NCBI RefSeq assembly: GCF_004346095.1
Contig: NZ_SLZV01000013.1
Span: forward strand, 16,012 to 80,011
Direction of reading: 5' to 3'
From: Faecalimonas umbilicata
GTDB lineage: Bacteria; Bacillota; Clostridia; Lachnospirales; Lachnospiraceae
Length of the DNA: 64,000 nucleotides
Shown in pieces: positions 63,249 through 64,000 of the stretch. The notes beneath the pieces are model-generated. The model worked only from the letters and a program-made list of their open reading frames with translations, made no database searches and was not told where the DNA came from. Positions within the stretch are counted from its first letter, which is position 1. The number at the start of each line of letters is the position of its first letter. A program made the position numbers and the translations under genes.

Positions 63249-63914
63249 ATGTATGATAAATTTATACTGATCGTTGATGATGAACAAGAACTACTCACCC
63301 TTATTAAAACAATATTTGAAAGAGCAGGCTATACAAAAATAATGACCGCATCATCTGGAGAAATGGCTTTACAAATAATAAGAGAAACTCTACCTGACAT
63401 GGTTATCCTTGATGTTATGTTACCTGGTATGGACGGTTTTGAGGTATTGCAAGAAATCAGAGCCCTTAGTAAACTTCCTGTTCTTATGCTGACCGCCAAA
63501 GATGCAGCCGAAGATCGTTTTTCTGGTTTTGAATTGGGCGCAGACGATTATTTAATCAAACCATTTTTGCCTAAAGAACTATTGTTACGTGTTCAAGCTA
63601 TTTTAAAAAGAAGTTATCCTACAGAGAAACGAATTATAGAATTAGAAAATTCTTTCATAGATATTGATAAGGCAGAAATACATCGTGAAAATAAAATTAT
63701 TCCTTTGACTGCTAAAGAATACAATATATTATTAAAACTTGTAGATAATGCCAATCACATTGTAACAATAGGAACTCTTTGCCAAACTGCTTGTGGTGAA
63801 ATGTGGCAAGGGTATGAAACTACCCTCATGACACACATTCGGCATCTTCGAGAAAAAATTGAAAAAAATCCTTCTTCTCCTGTTTCACTGCTAACAGTTA
63901 AAGGGCTAGTATAA
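63249..63914 (+). CDS. OmpR-type response regulator, C-terminus cut short
   Basis: 221 residues. Receiver: DDEQ, phosphoacceptor in MVILDVMLPGMDG, LIKPF. Winged helix: PLTAKEYNILLKLVDNANHIVTI, MTHIRHLREKIEKN, then LTVKGLV and stop, where the family goes on with GYKL or similar. AGGAG lies 10 bases before the ATG; another ATG between is out of frame. It is divergent from the ABC operon it probably controls. The last strand and the kinase gene normally following are missing. Confidence 0.82.
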   Translation: MYDKFILIVDDEQELLTLIKTIFERAGYTKIMTASSGEMALQIIRETLPDMVILDVMLPGMDGFEVLQEIRALSKLPVLMLTAKDAAEDRFSGFELGADDYLIKPFLPKELLLRVQAILKRSYPTEKRIIELENSFIDIDKAEIHRENKIIPLTAKEYNILLKLVDNANHIVTIGTLCQTACGEMWQGYETTLMTHIRHLREKIEKNPSSPVSLLTVKGLV

Positions 63915-63937
63915 CGAATATTAAATAATTGCTATAT

Positions 63938-64000
63938 CAAACGGATGCCGCTTCCTCTTCACTGATTTCATCCATTTTATATTTCCAGTGATAAATCACA
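63938..64000 (-). CDS. Possible 3' end of a gene running in from the right
   Basis: Twenty codons, reading VIYHWKYKMDEISEEEAASV to a TGA at 63938, look protein-like. Too short to name; the gene would start beyond the window. Confidence 0.3.

Overview
The window looks like an accessory-gene region of a low-GC Gram-positive gut anaerobe, most likely a Lachnospiraceae member (Blautia, Dorea, Mediterraneibacter or similar). The support is family content: an EFR1-type flavodoxin/ferredoxin, a CD3324-type protein, Tn916-like integrase and excisionase, tandem large serine recombinases, an Agr-type peptide system, strong purine-rich ribosome binding sites and sigma-A promoters. There is no core housekeeping block. 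Almost all genes lie on the minus strand. All family names come from reading the translations, not from database searches.

Region 1 (1-24700) is a defence and RNA-repair island with many broken genes. It begins with a large nuclease-like repeat protein (1-3228). A minus-strand cluster at 3957-10284 follows: a small membrane protein, two WYL regulators, a leader that can fold into a tRNA-like RNA (candidate Y RNA), a Ro60-like TROVE/vWA protein, the RNA ligase RtcB, a deleted RlaP-type nucleotidyltransferase and a tRNA-like element. Next come an XRE pseudogene, an IS1182 fragment cut by an IS4-family element, an XRE/AIPR abortive-infection pair with a clear autoregulated promoter, an amino-acid ABC importer, a group II intron remnant, a MazG-like pyrophosphatase with a frameshifted GIY-YIG/helicase gene, and a second IS4 element. 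The island ends with a PBECR4-like gene preceded by tandem structured repeats and a hairpin, a layout like a type III toxin-antitoxin locus.

Region 2 (23466-27487) is the skeleton of a Tn916-like element: integrase, excisionase, a MazF-like toxin with a cysteine-rich tail, a small sigma factor and an XRE regulator, with no conjugation genes. Region 3 (27588-42036) carries a TetR/flavodoxin-ferredoxin operon, a Vat-like acetyltransferase, three receiver-less winged-helix genes that seem to use AUU starts, a lantibiotic-immunity-like ABC transporter with lipoprotein and two-component system, and a two-permease FtsX-type ABC transporter whose ATPase gene is cut off inside Walker A.

Region 4 (42036-63914) appears to be a serine-recombinase element inserted in, or joined to, that ATPase gene. 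It has a RES-domain toxin, a triplet of large serine recombinases, a degenerate fourth recombinase domain, a Spo0A-like regulator, a GNAT-type toxin-antitoxin pair, and a complete agr-type quorum-sensing locus (AgrB, AgrD, AgrC-like kinase, LytTR regulator). I see three matching 21-bp-period direct-repeat boxes: before a receiver-only gene, before agrD, and before a secreted DUF6973-type protein, so the three form a probable regulon. A second copy of the immunity-like ABC operon follows, and its response regulator is cut short near the right edge. The two ABC operons share promoter arrays of four direct repeats at an exact 11-bp period.
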